From assembly GCA_003514305.1 (NCBI GenBank), contig DORE01000133.1, positions 1 to 11,434 on the forward strand: a stretch of DNA of 11,434 nt, given 5' to 3'. The notes below the pieces were generated by a model. It saw only the letters and a list, made by a program, of their open reading frames with translations, was not told where the DNA came from and searched no databases. Position 1 is the first letter of the stretch, and every line of letters starts with the position of its first letter. Source of the stretch: Gammaproteobacteria bacterium. Its GTDB lineage: Bacteria > Pseudomonadota > Gammaproteobacteria > Pseudomonadales > Pseudohongiellaceae. Made by a program: the position numbers and the translations under genes. Positions 1-6,976 of this stretch are shown here, one piece after another.

Positions 1-150
1 GTTGGCCTGACGACTCAATTGGAAAAACTTTCCGTTTTGATCGACTAGGGAAAAATCACTTATACGTTCGCCCGCACTGACCGATATACTCGCTATCGTC
101 GCTGTCGCCAGTGCCACGGTCAATCTGAACAAGGATAAACCTTTAAGCAT
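1..150 (-). CDS. Redoxin/thioredoxin-fold secreted protein, N-terminal fragment
   Basis: Fifty codons are visible and the gene continues beyond the left edge. The first 26 or so residues form a signal peptide: a short basic start, then a hydrophobic and Ala/Ser/Thr-rich stretch ending in SVSA before GERI. The mature part begins ISDFSLVDQNGKFFQLS. This resembles the first strands of AhpC/TSA-type redoxin domains, which typically read (G)DFxLxDxxGxxxxLS. The start is well supported: AGGAG lies 6 bases upstream of the ATG, and a promoter with a perfect -10 box lies just above that. The Cys-containing active site would lie outside the window, so redox activity cannot be judged. The protein is probably periplasmic. 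The redoxin call rests on one short stretch and is inference; the presence of a secreted protein gene is firm. Confidence 0.6.
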   Translation of the reverse strand, partial: MLKGLSLFRLTVALATATIASISVSAGERISDFSLVDQNGKFFQLSRQAN

Positions 151-176
151 GTTAGTCTCCTGAAACGAATCTCCCG

Positions 177-205
177 ATTATACCTTACGATTTCTGAGCT
201 TGAAA
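177..205 (-). promoter_or_regulatory. Sigma70-type promoter of the redoxin-like gene
   Basis: Read on the minus strand, a perfect TATAAT (177-182) lies 17 bases downstream of a weak -35 box TTTCAA (200-205). Transcription would begin near 170, giving a leader of about 20 bases that contains the AGGAG ribosome binding site. The strong -10 and short leader suggest basal sigma70 expression. Confidence 0.55.
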
Positions 206-480
206 CGATGACTCGGCATTCTGAAAATTTAAGACTCCTTTAATTTCAAGAATTGAATAGGTTTTTCTGCTTTTGTTTGAAGCTTTTCAATCCCTGGGGC
301 GGATTTAAACCAAAGACTATCACTGGCCACGGCGTGATTTTCTCGCAATGATTTCCTGAGTGCTGCTCAACCGTTAGGGGGTTCAAGCCTTATCAAAGCT
401 AAACGCCCAGCTTGTTCCTGTTTTGATGACGGCAAAGAAATGCGTGAGTACCAAGAGTTGAAAGCTGCTAGGCTCTTCTC
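206..480. other. Intergenic stretch between divergent genes, no gene seen
   Basis: The stretch is AT-rich and shows no supportable open reading frame. It holds two small dyads: TTCAA-GAA-TTGAA near 246-258 and TTGAA-GCTT-TTCAA near 278-291. Both are short enough to be chance in AT-rich DNA. A promoter for the plus-strand gene starting at 481 should lie here, but I find no convincing -35/-10 pair for it. Confidence 0.4.
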
Positions 481-1275
481 ATGAACCCGACAAAAGCCCA
501 ACTTGCCAGCCATCATCTGAATTTCGTTAAGGTGTCCATCGTGATAGCGTCGTGTGTGACGATTATTCCGGCTGCGACCCAGATCTATCGGTTTGGGCAC
601 TGTCTTTTTGGTTGTCCAGAGGGTTTGAGTGACAATCAGATTCTGGTCAGGTCGGCTTACACACTTTCATACAATAAAGGCATGAAGTCAGCAGATTGGG
701 CAGCGTATGAAGTGACTACTGCGGCTATTGGAGTTGCTTCCAGTCTTTCTCGGGATTTGATCGAGGATGACAGCGTTTCGGAAGCGCTCACGTCTGCTGA
801 CCTGTCTGAGCTGTCGGAACAGGATTATGTGCGTTCGCATCATGTTCCACTGGTCAGTTTTGCGGGGACTCCTTACTGGCGTGAAGCTAACTTCGCGACC
901 AATGCAACGGTGCGCAGCCGAAGCCTGAGCCAGGGCGCCTGGTATGGACTTGATTGGTCGATCCGGAATTTGGCGAACCGTGAAGCGGCTGTTTACGTTT
1001 ACACTGGGGCAATGTTTGATTCTGATGCAGAGCCAAAGTTCCTTTTAGGGGCTACCGGGTATCGTATCCCTGACCGATTTTTCAAGATTGTGCTTACAGA
1101 AGATGGGCGCGCCGCTGCGTTCGTTTTCCCGCAAGAGACTTCGGTGCACGTTCACCACTGCGACTTGCGTGCTGATATCGAAGAAATAGAAGCGCTAAGC
1201 GGCTTGGAATTCTTTCCAGCAGCCACGGTCGAGGTTGAGCTTTCGCTGTATCCTATGCTCGGCTGCTCCAGCTAG
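481..1275 (+). CDS. DNA/RNA non-specific endonuclease (NUC1) fold protein with altered active site
   Basis: A protein of 264 residues matching the layout of the DNA/RNA non-specific endonuclease family (Serratia nuclease, endonuclease G). Residues 16-37 are hydrophobic and probably a signal peptide. A family-like opening follows (FGCPEGLSDNQILVRSAYTL, 43-62), then SYNKGMKSADWAAYEVT. The core runs from HHVPLVSFAGTPYWREANFATN to SLSQGAWYGLDWSIRNLA. The C-terminus has the FKIVL...AAFVF strands, the DLRADIEEIEALSGLEFF helix region and a final LGC. Compared from memory with the Serratia enzyme, the DRGH motif is VRSH (117-120): His is kept, but the Asp and Gly positions are Val and Ser. The metal-binding Asn of LNQG is Ser (150) and the Glu after it is Asp (158). 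Activity is therefore doubtful. The start is the first ATG after an in-frame stop, with only a weak ribosome binding site; GTG at 541, preceded by AAGGTG, is an alternative. Its 3' end converges on the next gene with 9 bases between. Confidence 0.75.
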   Translation: MNPTKAQLASHHLNFVKVSIVIASCVTIIPAATQIYRFGHCLFGCPEGLSDNQILVRSAYTLSYNKGMKSADWAAYEVTTAAIGVASSLSRDLIEDDSVSEALTSADLSELSEQDYVRSHHVPLVSFAGTPYWREANFATNATVRSRSLSQGAWYGLDWSIRNLANREAAVYVYTGAMFDSDAEPKFLLGATGYRIPDRFFKIVLTEDGRAAAFVFPQETSVHVHHCDLRADIEEIEALSGLEFFPAATVEVELSLYPMLGCSS

Positions 1276-1284
1276 TTTTCGGCA

Positions 1285-1824
1285 TCACTCCAGTTCCAAC
1301 AGGAAATAGTCGTCCCTCAGAAGCTCACGCACCAGCCGCTCGAGTGACGCGTTGACTGCAGCACCGAGTCCTTCCTCTACCGGCACGCGCCCTCTTCCAA
1401 AGAGGGTGGTCGACCAGACACTGCGACCTCCGCTACGAAGGTCGATCGCGCTGCGTATGGTGAGTTGCAGATTTGGAACGCCCCCCCGGTCGACAGTTTC
1501 CAGCTCAGAGCTAAGCAAAGTGCCAACGATTTCCATGTCTGCACCACTTACAACGAACTCAACTCCGCCCCTGTTAAAGCCCTGTTTGATTGCATCTCTG
1601 ATCAGATCAGCAAGGGGTAGTTGTGCCCGATCGTCGCCGGCAATTACATTGGGATCTGCAATGTCACGCTCATCATTAAAGGGGGCTAACATCAGTGTGG
1701 GGCTAATGCTTCCAATACTTACATTGCGCTCATATGTAAAGTTGATAGTTAGTTCCTCAGCCGATGCCGGTCGCAGGACTAGCGAGCCTAGGGACAGTAA
1801 AGATATGAAAATAAGTTTGGTCAT
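1285..1824 (-). CDS. Secreted YajG-like periplasmic protein
   Basis: A protein of 179 residues. The start at 1824 is chosen because AAAGGAA sits just upstream and residues 1-22 form a clean signal peptide (MTKLIFISLL, ending PASA before EEL). The open frame extends 50 codons further upstream but that part looks non-coding and overlaps the promoter. The mature part has the pattern LMLAPFNDERD, an amphipathic helix LADLIRDAIKQGF, VEFVVSGADMEIVGTLLSSELE, then alternating beta strands and a final helix NASLERLVRELLRDD. That order resembles the YajG family of small envelope proteins, whose biochemical function is not established. Unlike YajG there is no lipobox Cys, so it would be soluble in the periplasm. 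The YajG relation is inferred from fold pattern, not a signature motif. It has its own promoter and is isolated from the upstream propeller gene by a terminator. Confidence 0.65.
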   Translation of the reverse strand: MTKLIFISLLSLGSLVLRPASAEELTINFTYERNVSIGSISPTLMLAPFNDERDIADPNVIAGDDRAQLPLADLIRDAIKQGFNRGGVEFVVSGADMEIVGTLLSSELETVDRGGVPNLQLTIRSAIDLRSGGRSVWSTTLFGRGRVPVEEGLGAAVNASLERLVRELLRDDYFLLELE

Positions 1825-1863
1825 GAAATTCCTTTGGCGCATGCGACAGTTAGGTTTCGACGC

Positions 1864-1892
1864 AGGATAGTTCCTGTGACTTAAGTGTTCAA
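1864..1892 (-). promoter_or_regulatory. Sigma70-type promoter of the YajG-like gene
   Basis: On the minus strand, TTGAAC (1887-1892) and TATCCT (1864-1869) are 17 bases apart, the optimal spacing, with 4 of 6 consensus matches in each box. Transcription would begin near 1857, about 33 bases before the ATG at 1824. It lies between the upstream gene's terminator and the coding start, as expected for an independent gene. Confidence 0.5.
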
Positions 1893-1974
1893 GGCTGGGT
1901 GTTGAAACTGTCGGTGATTGCCAGGATTGACGAAAGATGGGACTTTCATGCGTCTTGCTCTGGACTAAACGCAC

Positions 1975-2010
1975 AAAAAAGCCTGGCTCTAAATTGCGAG
2001 CCAGGCTTTT
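1975..2010 (-). terminator. Rho-independent terminator of the beta-propeller gene
   Basis: A perfect 9-base-pair stem, GCCTGGCTC (1981-1989) and GAGCCAGGC (1998-2006), encloses an 8-base loop. On the minus strand it is followed by six Ts (1975-1980), 21 bases after the stop codon of the gene ending at 2032. The plus-strand side has four Ts, so it could also stop plus-strand readthrough, though no plus-strand gene ends directly before it. Confidence 0.9.
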
Positions 2011-2031
2011 ATTAGCCGTTCTTGCTGTTGC

Positions 2032-3228
2032 TTACAGCTCGGAAGCTGGCCAGGTAGGCGCGCGATCTACAACTGTGACCGGCTGCATGCCTTGGTACAG
2101 AAACTTCTGTACTCGTTTGCCTTCATACGTTTCTGTGGTGTATATGTTGCCCTCGGAGTCCGTTGCTATGCTATGCGGTGCGTAGAATAGACCGGGCTGC
2201 CGTCCGCCGTCCCCAAAGGTATAAAGCACTTCCATTGATGCTCGGTCAATAATCGAGATCTTGAAATTTTGACCATCCGCCAGGTAGATGAACTCCTGGT
2301 CTTCATCCGGTGAAAAAGCAATGTCCCAAGTAGATCCTTGAGCAAGGGTTGCCGGATTATAGATGTGCTCACTCACGAATGTGCCGTCGGGGCGGAATAT
2401 TTGAACCCGGTCGGCGCCGCGGTCGCATACATATATCAGGCCGTCATTTGAGGGCTCCGCGCAGTGCACCGGACCGCGGAACACATCTGGGCCCGGTTGT
2501 CCCGGCGTGTATGTGTCATCGGCATCGTCGTCAATGTTTGTGCTGCCGTAGGCGCCCCAGTACCGCTTAAATGCGCCTGTTGCAACGTCTACCACTGCGA
2601 CACGTTTGTTTACGTAACCGTCTGCAAAGTAGGCTTCACCGGCATCTTCATCGATCGCGATTTCAGCAACGCGTCCAAACGCGGTTGTGCTGTTGCTGTC
2701 GAACTCCTCGCCGGGTACTCCGACCGTTCGAATGTACTCACCGTCGCGAGTAAAAACCAGCACATGTGAATCAGGTCCACCATTGCCCCCGATCCAGATG
2801 TCCCCATTGGCAGCCACCTCGATTCCGTGATTCGATTCGGGCCATTGGTATGGTGCGCCCTCCACGGGGCCACCCCATGCGTTGATCAGGTTGCCCTCGA
2901 TATCGTACTCAATAATTGGAGGTGCTGGTGTACAGCATTCTGCAACGCCAAGAGCTAACCCTATTTCTGTGCGCCCACCAAACATATTTTCAGTGTTCCT
3001 GTGCACTGTGAATATGTGATCCCTGTCATCCACATCTACACCGATGGTGTTTCCGGTAATCCAATGGTTTGGGAGCGGTTTCGGCCACAGCGGGTCGACC
3101 AGGAACGCCGGGGCCATCACGTCATTGCTGGCTGCGATGGTAGGTTCTTGAAGCTTCGATTGTCCCAGTCCTAGAGCTACCAGGCTTGCCGTAAGGATAG
3201 AGCCGATCGCTATTTTCTTGTTTATCAT
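2032..3228 (-). CDS. Secreted NHL-repeat beta-propeller protein (peptidylglycine lyase-like fold)
   Basis: A protein of 398 residues. Residues 1-22 form a signal peptide (MINKKIAIGS, then LTASLVALGLG); the exact cleavage site is unclear. The rest consists of repeated propeller blades with NHL-like strands: GVDVDDRDHIFTVHR, GIEVAANGDIWIGGN, EIAIDEDAGEAYFADGYVNKRV, AEPSNDGLIYVCDRGADRVQIF, DIAFSPDEDQEFIYLADGQN and SIATDSEGNIYTTETYEGKRV. This matches a six-bladed NHL propeller such as those annotated as peptidyl-alpha-hydroxyglycine alpha-amidating lyase-like. Enzymatic activity should not be assumed, because most bacterial members are uncharacterised. An Asp-rich loop (DDDADD, about 233-238) may bind a divalent cation. 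Cys98-Cys99 and C256/C268 could form disulfides. GAGGG lies about 8 bases before the ATG. The gene is monocistronic, ends at a strong terminator, and is transcribed divergently from the HupE-like gene. Confidence 0.8.
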   Translation of the reverse strand: MINKKIAIGSILTASLVALGLGQSKLQEPTIAASNDVMAPAFLVDPLWPKPLPNHWITGNTIGVDVDDRDHIFTVHRNTENMFGGRTEIGLALGVAECCTPAPPIIEYDIEGNLINAWGGPVEGAPYQWPESNHGIEVAANGDIWIGGNGGPDSHVLVFTRDGEYIRTVGVPGEEFDSNSTTAFGRVAEIAIDEDAGEAYFADGYVNKRVAVVDVATGAFKRYWGAYGSTNIDDDADDTYTPGQPGPDVFRGPVHCAEPSNDGLIYVCDRGADRVQIFRPDGTFVSEHIYNPATLAQGSTWDIAFSPDEDQEFIYLADGQNFKISIIDRASMEVLYTFGDGGRQPGLFYAPHSIATDSEGNIYTTETYEGKRVQKFLYQGMQPVTVVDRAPTWPASEL

Positions 3229-3283
3229 TGTTATTTCCCTCTTTATCTACCTTGCTAGACGCACAGAGCGTGGAGAAGCCGTC

Positions 3284-3316
3284 GAGTATACTGACTTATC
3301 ACCTGACAGTATACTC
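3284..3316. repeat. Perfect inverted repeat, putative operator
   Basis: GAGTATACTG (3284-3293) and its exact reverse complement CAGTATACTC (3307-3316) are separated by 13 bases. Each arm itself contains the 8-base palindrome AGTATACT, so the element is also two identical dyads with centres 23 bases apart, about two helical turns. It lies 56-88 bases upstream of the propeller gene's ATG, where an operator for a dimeric regulator would sit. TATACT within each arm could also serve as a -10 box, although I see no good -35 box for either. Confidence 0.6.
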
Positions 3317-3343
3317 ACGGGTCGCTGTATAGCGAGAAGACTT

Positions 3344-3435
3344 GTAAGAATTTGTAACAGTTAATTATCCCTGTGTTGCGGACCTTGTTCCCTGCGACTA
3401 AGCTTCGGAGTCGGATTGAACGTAAGAATCTGTAA
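3344..3435 (+). repeat. Imperfect 14-base direct repeat upstream of the HupE-like gene
   Basis: GTAAGAATTTGTAA (3344-3357) recurs as GTAAGAATCTGTAA (3422-3435), one mismatch in 14, start to start 78 bases. Both copies point toward the HupE-like gene, the second ending 45 bases before its ATG. It may be a pair of activator or repressor sites, or chance in AT-rich DNA. No convincing promoter for that gene was found; TTGTAA (3342-3347) followed after 18 bases by TATCCC is the best, weak, candidate. Confidence 0.4.
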
Positions 3436-3480
3436 TAAAAGAAAAAATTGAGTCTAAGAAATTATCATTGAGGCAAAAAA

Positions 3481-4821
3481 ATGAGGCAAATCCGGTACTT
3501 TGCTCAGACGTTAGTACTGCTTTTCGCCGCGGTGTTATGGTCTTTGGCAGTGCATGCCCACGATATACCCTCGCGCGTGACTGTTTACGCATTCGTCAAA
3601 CCCTCCGGAAATGAGCTTACGGCCCTGCTGCGAGTGCCTATGGAAGCACTAAGCGAGGTTGTGTTTCCGTTGCGAGGACCCGGATATTTACAAATTTCTG
3701 AAGCTGAATCGGCTCAGGAGGACGCTGCTCGCGTCTACATCACTGAGTCCATTAAGTTCTTTGAAAATGGGGTCGAGCTAACTGAAAAAGAGCTTGTAAA
3801 AACCAGGGTTTCACTGCCGTCGAATCGAACCTTCCGCGACTTCGAAACGGCAATGAATAACATTCAGTCTGCGCCGCTGGATGACGATGTCAATCTATTT
3901 TGGCGTCAGGGGGTGCTCGATATTCTGGTGACCTATCCGATCGATTCCGACAACTCTCAATTCTCGGTGAACCCTGAGTTGGGCACTCTGTCTGAAGAGA
4001 CAACTACCGTTCTACGATTCTTGGTTCCGACGGGGGCTGAGAGAGTCTTCAACTACACGGGGAATCCTGGTCTTGTTGAGCTTGATCCCCGTTGGCATCA
4101 GGCAGCATTGCGGTTCATCGAGATGGGGTTTCTGCACATTCTTGAAGGTATCGATCACCTCTTATTTCTATTTTGTTTGGTCATACCGCTGCGCAGCGTC
4201 AGGGCTTTAATCCCGGTTGTTACCTCATTCACAATAGCCCATTCCATAACCTTAATTAGCTCAGCGTTTGGCATGGCTCCAAACGTACTCTGGTTTCCGT
4301 CGTTGATCGAGGTGCTCATTGCACTGTCTATCGTGTACATGGCATGTGAGAACATTGTCGGGGCAAAACTCGAGCATCGTTGGGTAGTTTCATTCGGGTT
4401 TGGATTAATCCATGGGTTCGGGTTTTCTTTTTTGTTCAGCGAAACTTTACAGTTCGCGGGCGGACATCTGTTTTCGTCCCTACTAGCTTTCAACGTTGGA
4501 GTTGAACTAGGGCAATTACTAGTCCTCATTTTCGTGATTCCAATCCTTAACTTACTGTTTAGATACATGGTTGCAGAGCGCGTTGGGTCGATCTTGTTGT
4601 CGGCTATGTTAGCTCACACGGCTTGGCACTGGATGCTTGATCGAGGCACTCAGCTGTCGTTGTTCAGCTACCAAGCGCCGGTGTTTGATGGCAATTTTCT
4701 CGCTGCTCTGATGAGGTGGGGAATGTTGCTTATAGTTGTGTTCTCAGCGCTATGGATCATGTATGAAATCTTTCGCCGGTTTGCGCTTCTCGGAGGGTCC
4801 ACTCATGACTCCGGGGTTTAA
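3481..4821 (+). CDS. HupE/UreJ-family membrane protein with periplasmic N-terminal domain
   Basis: A protein of 446 residues. A signal peptide (1-26, ending AVHA before HD) precedes a periplasmic beta-rich domain to about residue 205. After that come about seven membrane segments carrying the family's conserved motifs: FLHILEGIDHLLFL (217-230), TSFTIAHSITL (248-258), FGLIHGFGFSF (307-317), FNVGVELGQL (337-346) and HTAWHWM (379-385). The repeated intramembrane His residues (219, 226, 254, 311, 379, 383) with Glu and Asp are typical of HupE/UreJ proteins. That family includes proteins linked to nickel supply for hydrogenase and urease. This longer form with an extracytoplasmic domain is usually of unknown substrate, and no urease or hydrogenase gene is in the window, so a nickel role is not supported by context. 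GAGG lies 7 bases before the ATG. The gene appears monocistronic and is divergent from the propeller gene. Confidence 0.85.
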   Translation: MRQIRYFAQTLVLLFAAVLWSLAVHAHDIPSRVTVYAFVKPSGNELTALLRVPMEALSEVVFPLRGPGYLQISEAESAQEDAARVYITESIKFFENGVELTEKELVKTRVSLPSNRTFRDFETAMNNIQSAPLDDDVNLFWRQGVLDILVTYPIDSDNSQFSVNPELGTLSEETTTVLRFLVPTGAERVFNYTGNPGLVELDPRWHQAALRFIEMGFLHILEGIDHLLFLFCLVIPLRSVRALIPVVTSFTIAHSITLISSAFGMAPNVLWFPSLIEVLIALSIVYMACENIVGAKLEHRWVVSFGFGLIHGFGFSFLFSETLQFAGGHLFSSLLAFNVGVELGQLLVLIFVIPILNLLFRYMVAERVGSILLSAMLAHTAWHWMLDRGTQLSLFSYQAPVFDGNFLAALMRWGMLLIVVFSALWIMYEIFRRFALLGGSTHDSGV

Positions 4822-5066
4822 AGGTTAAGCGCAAATTTGGGGTCTTATCTGGCGGCTTAGGTTCCGAGTTATTAGCGAGGTCGGATTTTTTAATCCATAA
4901 AAATACACAATCATAAGCCCACAGCCTAATCTGCTCTTGATACTAAAGGTTGTTCCTGCGGTCGAAGGGTTACGCTATGATTGGGAGCAGGTTCCTCTGG
5001 GTTGGAGGATCGGATTATCAGGCCTGACCATAACATATCGCTTTGCCGGAGCATCAAATTAACATC

Positions 5067-5101
5067 GCGCAAAACTAGCCTAACTTAGCTCTAGTTTGCG
5101 C
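5067..5101. repeat. Long dyad upstream of the TRAP operon
   Basis: GCGCAAAACTAG (5067-5078) pairs with CTAGTTTGCGC (5091-5101): 11 base pairs with one bulged A, around 12 bases. The centre itself contains CTAA-C-TTAG, so the whole 35 bases are nearly palindromic. No T tract follows on the plus strand, so it is a poor terminator for the HupE-like gene. An operator is the more natural reading, 89 bases before the binding-protein ATG. Confidence 0.5.
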
Positions 5102-5117
5102 TTCAAAAAGCATTGGG

Positions 5118-5158
5118 GGCGGATTCACGGAAATTTTTCCGCCGAAAGCCCGCCGAAA
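5118..5158 (+). repeat. Nested hairpin and 11-base-period direct repeat before the TRAP operon
   Basis: CGGAAA-TT-TTTCCG (5128-5141) is a perfect dyad. An alternative, mutually exclusive pairing is GGCGGA (5118-5123) with TCCGCC (5138-5143). Immediately overlapping are two copies of CCGCCGAAA (5139-5147 and 5150-5158) with an 11-base period, about one helical turn. If transcribed, the region could form alternative leader structures; on DNA it looks like stacked protein-binding sites. Confidence 0.4.
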
Positions 5159-5189
5159 CACACCCTTTCTTATCAGTATAGGTTTATCT

Positions 5190-6368
5190 ATGAAACGACG
5201 TATCTTTTTGAAAAATTCCGCGGCACTGAGCGCAACAGTGGTTGCGGGAGCGGCGACAACAGCATGTAGCCCAAGCCCCGTTGATCCGAATTCCGGGACT
5301 TACCAAAATGCAGGAGCTTCCCAAAACCCAGCCTCGTCCTCGAACAGCCGACCTACACTAGAACTAAGCATGGTCACTGTGTGGCCGAAGAATTTCCCAG
5401 GTCTTGGTACGCGAGCTGAAGAATTTGCGCGGGACATTGGCGTGGCGACAAATGGTCGTATACGTATTCGCGTTTATGCGGCAGATGAACTGGTTCCTGC
5501 ACTGCAAGCTTTTGACGCGGTCTCGCAAGGTAATGCAGACATCTATCACGGGCCCGATTACTACTGGCAAGGTAAGCACATAATGTTTAACTTTTTTGGG
5601 GCGGTGCCATTTGGGCTTGACGCCACGGAAATGGTCCAGTGGTTGAGGTATGGCGGGGGGCAGCAGCTGTGGGAAGAACTCGCATCGCCTTTCAACGTCA
5701 GGCCAATGCTGTGCAATGCAACAGGCATGCAAATGGGCGGTTGGTTTAACAAAGAAATAAACTCTGTGGAAGACTTGCAGGGTCTAAAGATGCGAATTCC
5801 TGGGTTTGGTGGCGAAATAATCACGAGGATGGGAGGAACACCCGTCACGCTTCCCGGAGGAGAAATCTTCTTGTCTCTGTCACAGGGCAATATAGATGCG
5901 ACCGAGTGGATCGGCCCTTGGAACGACCTTGCTCTTGGATTTCATCAGGTCGCCGATTATTACTACACATCCGCCTATCATGAACCGAGTGCATCTATTT
6001 GTGCTGGATGGAACCTCGATGTCTGGAATTCACTTGATGAGTCTGAGCAAAAAATAGTTGAAGCGCTCGCAGAGATGCACTACACAAGGTCGCTCGCAGA
6101 ATTTAATGCAAGAAATGCTAATGCCTTGCGTCAACTTGTATCTGAACACGGTGTGCAACTGCGGCAGTTCCCACCTTCTGTGATGGAAGCGCTCGCAGAT
6201 GTCGCTGCAGATATTGCCGCGGAATTTGGGCGAACTGATGAGATTTCCGGCAGGATTTACAACAGCTATATGTCAACACTTGCCGAAGTGAAAGAATGGA
6301 AAGGAGTCGCTGATGAACCCTATTACATGGCTCGCCGTCTTTCTGAGAGATTTGGGGGTGCCATTTAA
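5190..6368 (+). CDS. TRAP transporter solute-binding protein, DctP family (TakP-like)
   Basis: A protein of 392 residues that would capture an organic-acid substrate outside the inner membrane and deliver it to the permease encoded next. The N-terminus has a twin-arginine-type motif (KRRIFLK, 2-8) and a hydrophobic stretch ending TTAC at Cys26. A low-complexity Ser/Asn/Pro linker follows to about residue 56, then the DctP domain (57-392). Cys26 plus the linker suggests a lipoprotein tether, but the lipobox is poor (Thr at -3), so a cleaved Tat substrate is equally possible. Features of the TakP-type branch that binds 2-oxoacids or lactate are Gln181 (GMQMGGWFN), Arg202 (LKMRIPGFGGE) and Glu239-Trp240 (DATEWIGPWND). 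In TakP the Gln, Glu and Trp hold a sodium ion with the substrate, and Arg contacts the carboxylate. Substrate choice is inference. The ribosome binding site is weak (TATAGG, 7 bases before the ATG). It is first in a three-gene operon, 62 bases before the small permease gene. Confidence 0.88.
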   Translation: MKRRIFLKNSAALSATVVAGAATTACSPSPVDPNSGTYQNAGASQNPASSSNSRPTLELSMVTVWPKNFPGLGTRAEEFARDIGVATNGRIRIRVYAADELVPALQAFDAVSQGNADIYHGPDYYWQGKHIMFNFFGAVPFGLDATEMVQWLRYGGGQQLWEELASPFNVRPMLCNATGMQMGGWFNKEINSVEDLQGLKMRIPGFGGEIITRMGGTPVTLPGGEIFLSLSQGNIDATEWIGPWNDLALGFHQVADYYYTSAYHEPSASICAGWNLDVWNSLDESEQKIVEALAEMHYTRSLAEFNARNANALRQLVSEHGVQLRQFPPSVMEALADVAADIAAEFGRTDEISGRIYNSYMSTLAEVKEWKGVADEPYYMARRLSERFGGAI

Positions 6369-6430
6369 CTCATGAAGTTGATTGAGTGCAGAGCTGGCGC
6401 TGGTCAGCCTTATTGCTAGAGAGGACTGCG

Positions 6431-6976
6431 ATGGACAAGTTGGTCAGATTTTGTAACGTAGTAGATCGAACAAATGAGCACTTGGGAAAGTTCGCCGCTT
6501 GGTCGGCGTTTGCTCTCGTAATTACACAATTCGGGATTGTGTTGATGAATCACCTATATAGCGAGGGCAGTATTGCAATCCAAGAGAGTTTGACGTACAT
6601 GCACTCCTTGCTGTTCCTCGGGGCAGCGGGATATACACTGCTTCACAATGGTCATGTCAGGGTAGATATCTTGTACAGCTCCCTGACTAGAGAGCGCAGG
6701 GCTTACGTTAATCTTGCAGGCACATTGATCATACTTTTTCCTGTCCTGCTTATGATCGGTTTTTATGCGCTGCCTTATGTCAATGCTTCTTGGCAAATAT
6801 TCGAAGGTTCAACCGAATCGAGTGGCCTTCACCTAGTCTTTGTTCTTAAGTCGCTAATCCTGCTCTTTGTGACGAGCACCCTACTGCAAGGAATATCAGT
6901 ATCGGTTCATTCGGTCATCGTGATTGCTGGATTTGGTCATCTGGTTGAGGGAAGCTTAGGAGAAAAATCTCAATGA
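6431..6976 (+). CDS. TRAP transporter small permease, DctQ family
   Basis: A protein of 181 residues. The start at 6431 is chosen over an upstream in-frame GTG (6386) because GAGAGGA lies 5 bases before it and the protein then begins like family members. Four membrane segments are visible: AAWSAFALVITQFGIVLMN, YMHSLLFLGAAGYTLLH, LAGTLIILFPVLLMIGFYAL, and LHLVFVLKSLILLFVTSTLLQGISV. Diagnostic DctQ motifs are HNGHVRVDILY after the second segment and the GLH...LK...LQGIS pattern in the last. DctQ forms a membrane complex with DctM and is needed for sodium-driven uptake. Its stop codon overlaps the start of the large permease gene (ATGA), so the two are likely translationally coupled. Confidence 0.9.
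   Translation: MDKLVRFCNVVDRTNEHLGKFAAWSAFALVITQFGIVLMNHLYSEGSIAIQESLTYMHSLLFLGAAGYTLLHNGHVRVDILYSSLTRERRAYVNLAGTLIILFPVLLMIGFYALPYVNASWQIFEGSTESSGLHLVFVLKSLILLFVTSTLLQGISVSVHSVIVIAGFGHLVEGSLGEKSQ

Larger units (their letters stand above)
4822..5189. other. Non-coding region upstream of the TRAP operon
   Basis: This 368-base stretch has no supportable coding frame. After the HupE-like gene there is only a weak 5-base-pair hairpin (GGATT-TTTT-AATCC, 4883-4896) without a T tract. The second half carries the inverted repeat at 5067-5101 and the hairpin plus direct repeats at 5118-5158. A weak promoter candidate is TTAACA (5059-5064), 16 bases from TAACTT (5081-5086). It overlaps the first inverted repeat, as an operator-controlled promoter would. 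Confidence 0.45.

Noticed and set aside
1352..1870. Plus-strand open frame of 172 codons
   Set aside because: It lies opposite the YajG-like gene, has a Ser/Pro/Arg-rich composition typical of an antisense shadow, and lacks any domain pattern; the minus-strand gene has signal peptide, ribosome site and promoter.
4883..4896. GGATT-TTTT-AATCC as terminator of the HupE-like gene
   Set aside because: Only 5 weak base pairs, and no T tract follows the stem on the plus strand.
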